In this document: positions 62,680-64,000 of the stretch, in pieces
How positions within the stretch are numbered: the first letter of the stretch is position 1
How the letters are laid out: every line of letters begins with the position of its first letter
Assembly: GCF_027853335.1 (NCBI RefSeq)
Contig: NZ_JAFEUS010000002.1
Span: 1,720,514 to 1,784,513, forward strand
Length of the DNA: 64,000 nucleotides
Direction of reading: 5' to 3'
Source: Leucobacter sp. UCMA 4100
GTDB lineage: Bacteria > Actinomycetota > Actinomycetes > Actinomycetales > Microbacteriaceae
Made by a program: the position numbers and the translations under genes
The notes under the pieces: generated by a model
The model's database searches: none
Told to the model about the DNA's origin: nothing
What the model saw: the letters and a program-made list of their open reading frames with translations, nothing else

Positions 62680-63657
62680 GTGAGTGAAGACCAGTCCAGC
62701 ACCTCACACGGTGGAACGAAGGCGATTATTGCCGCGATGAGCGCCAACCTTGGCATCGCGATCACAAAGTTTATTGCCGCATTTTTCTCGGGTTCGTCGG
62801 CCATGCTCGCAGAGGGTGTGCACTCTCTCGCTGATACCGGCAACCAGTTGCTCCTGCTCATCGGGGGCAAGCGCTCGAAGCGCCGCGCCGATGCGAAGCA
62901 CCCCTTTGGGTACGGGCGGGAGCGCTACCTGTACGCGTTCGTCGTCGCCGTCGTGCTCTTCACGGTCGGTGGCATGTTCTCGGTCTACGAGGGCATTGAA
63001 AAGTTCAAGCACCCCGAGGCGCTCACGATGTGGTGGCTGCCGCTTCTCGTGCTGGTCATCGCGATCGTGCTCGAGTCAATGTCGCTCCGCGTCGCCGTGC
63101 GCGAGAGCAAGCCGCTCAAGGGCGAGCGCAGCTGGTGGCAGTTCATTCGTCACGAGAAGTCGCCCGAGCTGCCCGTGATCTTGCTTGAAGACTTCGCCGC
63201 GCTCGTGGGCCTCGTGCTTGCCTTCTTCGGCGTTGGTCTCACCGCCCTCACCGGAAACTGCATCTACGACGCCCTCGCCACCATCGCCATTGGCGTGCTG
63301 CTCATCGCGGTCGCGGTGGTGCTCGTGATCGAGGTTTCGAGCCTGCTCGTGGGAGAGGGAGCAAACCCCGAAGACCTGGCCAAGATCGAGGCGGCGATCG
63401 TGAGCGTCAAGGGCGTCGAGCGCATCATTCACATGAAGACGCTCTACCTCGGCCCCGAAGAGCTCATGATCGGCGTCAAGATTAGTGTCGGCCCAGAGCG
63501 CAAGGTGCGCGAGCTCTCGTTCCTTATTAACCAGGCCGAGCGCCACGTGCGCGCCCAGGTGCCCCACGCCAAGGTCATCTACATTGAGCCCGACGTGTGG
63601 CGCGACCCCTCGGCGACGCCGCTGACCGAAGACATCGTGACGCTGAGCTACGACTAA
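62680..63657 (+). CDS. Cation diffusion facilitator (CDF) family metal transporter
   Basis: 325 residues from GTG 62680 with CGAGGAGGCAC upstream. Six membrane helices and a cytosolic C-terminal domain. The metal motif in helix 2 reads EGVHSLADTGNQ near residue 46 (His and Asp) and the partner in helix 5 is LLEDFAALVGLVLAFFG near 172. HPFGYGRERYLYAF near 75 is typical of the subgroup. Exports Zn2+ or a similar divalent ion; the metal cannot be fixed. Confidence 0.9.
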   Translation: MSEDQSSTSHGGTKAIIAAMSANLGIAITKFIAAFFSGSSAMLAEGVHSLADTGNQLLLLIGGKRSKRRADAKHPFGYGRERYLYAFVVAVVLFTVGGMFSVYEGIEKFKHPEALTMWWLPLLVLVIAIVLESMSLRVAVRESKPLKGERSWWQFIRHEKSPELPVILLEDFAALVGLVLAFFGVGLTALTGNCIYDALATIAIGVLLIAVAVVLVIEVSSLLVGEGANPEDLAKIEAAIVSVKGVERIIHMKTLYLGPEELMIGVKISVGPERKVRELSFLINQAERHVRAQVPHAKVIYIEPDVWRDPSATPLTEDIVTLSYD

Positions 63658-63675
63658 GTGCCGCGGCCTTCGGGC

Positions 63676-64000
63676 CTAGTCTGCGAGCATGCGCAGGATG
63701 GCCTGCTCGTCTGAGCCGAAGCTTGGTGCGAAGCGATCGGCGATGGCCTGCTGTGCGATGAAGCCAGCCCGTGCAGAGTCTCTCGCCGCGATAGCTTCGA
63801 AGAGCCCCCGGTCAATGCGCGCGTTTTCGAGCTTCTCTCGGTTGTCGTGGTGGGTTCCTTCGGCGTGCTGTTGCATGATCTGTCGCAGCACGCCCGAGAC
63901 GGCCTGGCCGCTCATCTCAACGATGGCGTTGCCCGATGCCGCCCAGACCGCCTCGTGAAATTCGAGGTCAGCGTCGGCGAAATCTTCCGCGTTGTCACGG
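63676..64000 (-). CDS. GntR-family (FadR subgroup) regulator, C-terminal part
   Basis: Partial: the frame runs off the right edge of the window. The visible 107 residues are the FCD ligand domain, with DADLEFHEAVWAASGNAI holding metal-site Asp and His, and the C-terminal GTHHDNREKLENARIDRGLF and DSARAGFIAQQAI. The winged-helix half is outside. Confidence 0.78.
   Translation of the reverse strand, partial: RDNAEDFADADLEFHEAVWAASGNAIVEMSGQAVSGVLRQIMQQHAEGTHHDNREKLENARIDRGLFEAIAARDSARAGFIAQQAIADRFAPSFGSDEQAILRMLAD

Overview
The window is about 64 kb of high-GC actinobacterial chromosome. GC-rich codon usage, many short or overlapping gene junctions, leaderless start codons, a DtxR-type iron box, an HspR (HAIR) heat-shock site and the gene repertoire (BCCT carrier, MMPL plus YhgE/Pip pair, CPBP protease, DUF3618 and holin-like cluster, class Ib RNR) suggest Microbacteriaceae. 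A Leucobacter-like organism is my best guess, made without any database search. The first and last genes are cut by the window edges.

Layout. 1-5 kb: the C-terminal part of a PutA-type protein whose aldehyde dehydrogenase half has lost its catalytic residues, tRNA-Tyr, and an ATP sulfurylase. 5-13 kb: a BCCT carrier, then a TetR repressor divergent from an MMPL/YhgE export pair behind two palindromic operators. 12.6-28.8 kb: housekeeping and envelope genes (lipoate ligase, hydrolase, 2-hydroxyacid dehydrogenase, VanY-like peptidase, LysE exporter, gamma-carbonic-anhydrase-like protein, glycyl-tRNA synthetase, CPBP protease with an FAD-like protein, a three-gene membrane-protein cluster, HemD-like protein, HpaI aldolase with GntR regulator, exonuclease III, tRNA-Gly, a beta-lactamase-fold lipoprotein without catalytic residues, iron-regulated heme oxygenase). 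28.8-35.6 kb: PIF1-type helicase, RlmH, a weakly coding stretch, an XRE regulator and nrdH-nrdE-nrdF behind NrdR boxes.

35.6-43.5 kb is a two-armed thiamine locus: TPP riboswitch-thiM-thiE-thiY-thiX-thiZ-flavin monooxygenase on the plus strand, facing TPP riboswitch-thiD-tenA on the minus strand. The arms are separated by a perfect 22-bp inverted repeat. 43.6-48.6 kb is a probable agmatine/polyamine operon (APC permease, amidase, agmatine deiminase) divergent from its TetR regulator over a palindromic operator.

48.6-64 kb: small membrane protein, TetR, DD-carboxypeptidase, an N-domain-less ClpB under a HAIR element, GDPD, aldo/keto reductase, SpoU methylase, apt, tRNA-Arg, a PGPGW membrane protein, a complete IS30-family element, a DUF4870 protein, a receiver-less winged-helix regulator preceded by a leaderless 33-codon Met/Cys/Arg-rich ORF, upp, tadA, proC, a CDF transporter and a partial GntR regulator.

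The candidates I consider most novel are the monooxygenase inside the TPP-controlled salvage operon, the leaderless small ORF upstream of the winged-helix gene, the MMPL protein with a fused ABC-ATPase-like tail lacking a Walker A motif, and two further proteins that look like pseudoenzymes (the PutA ALDH half and the beta-lactamase-fold lipoprotein).
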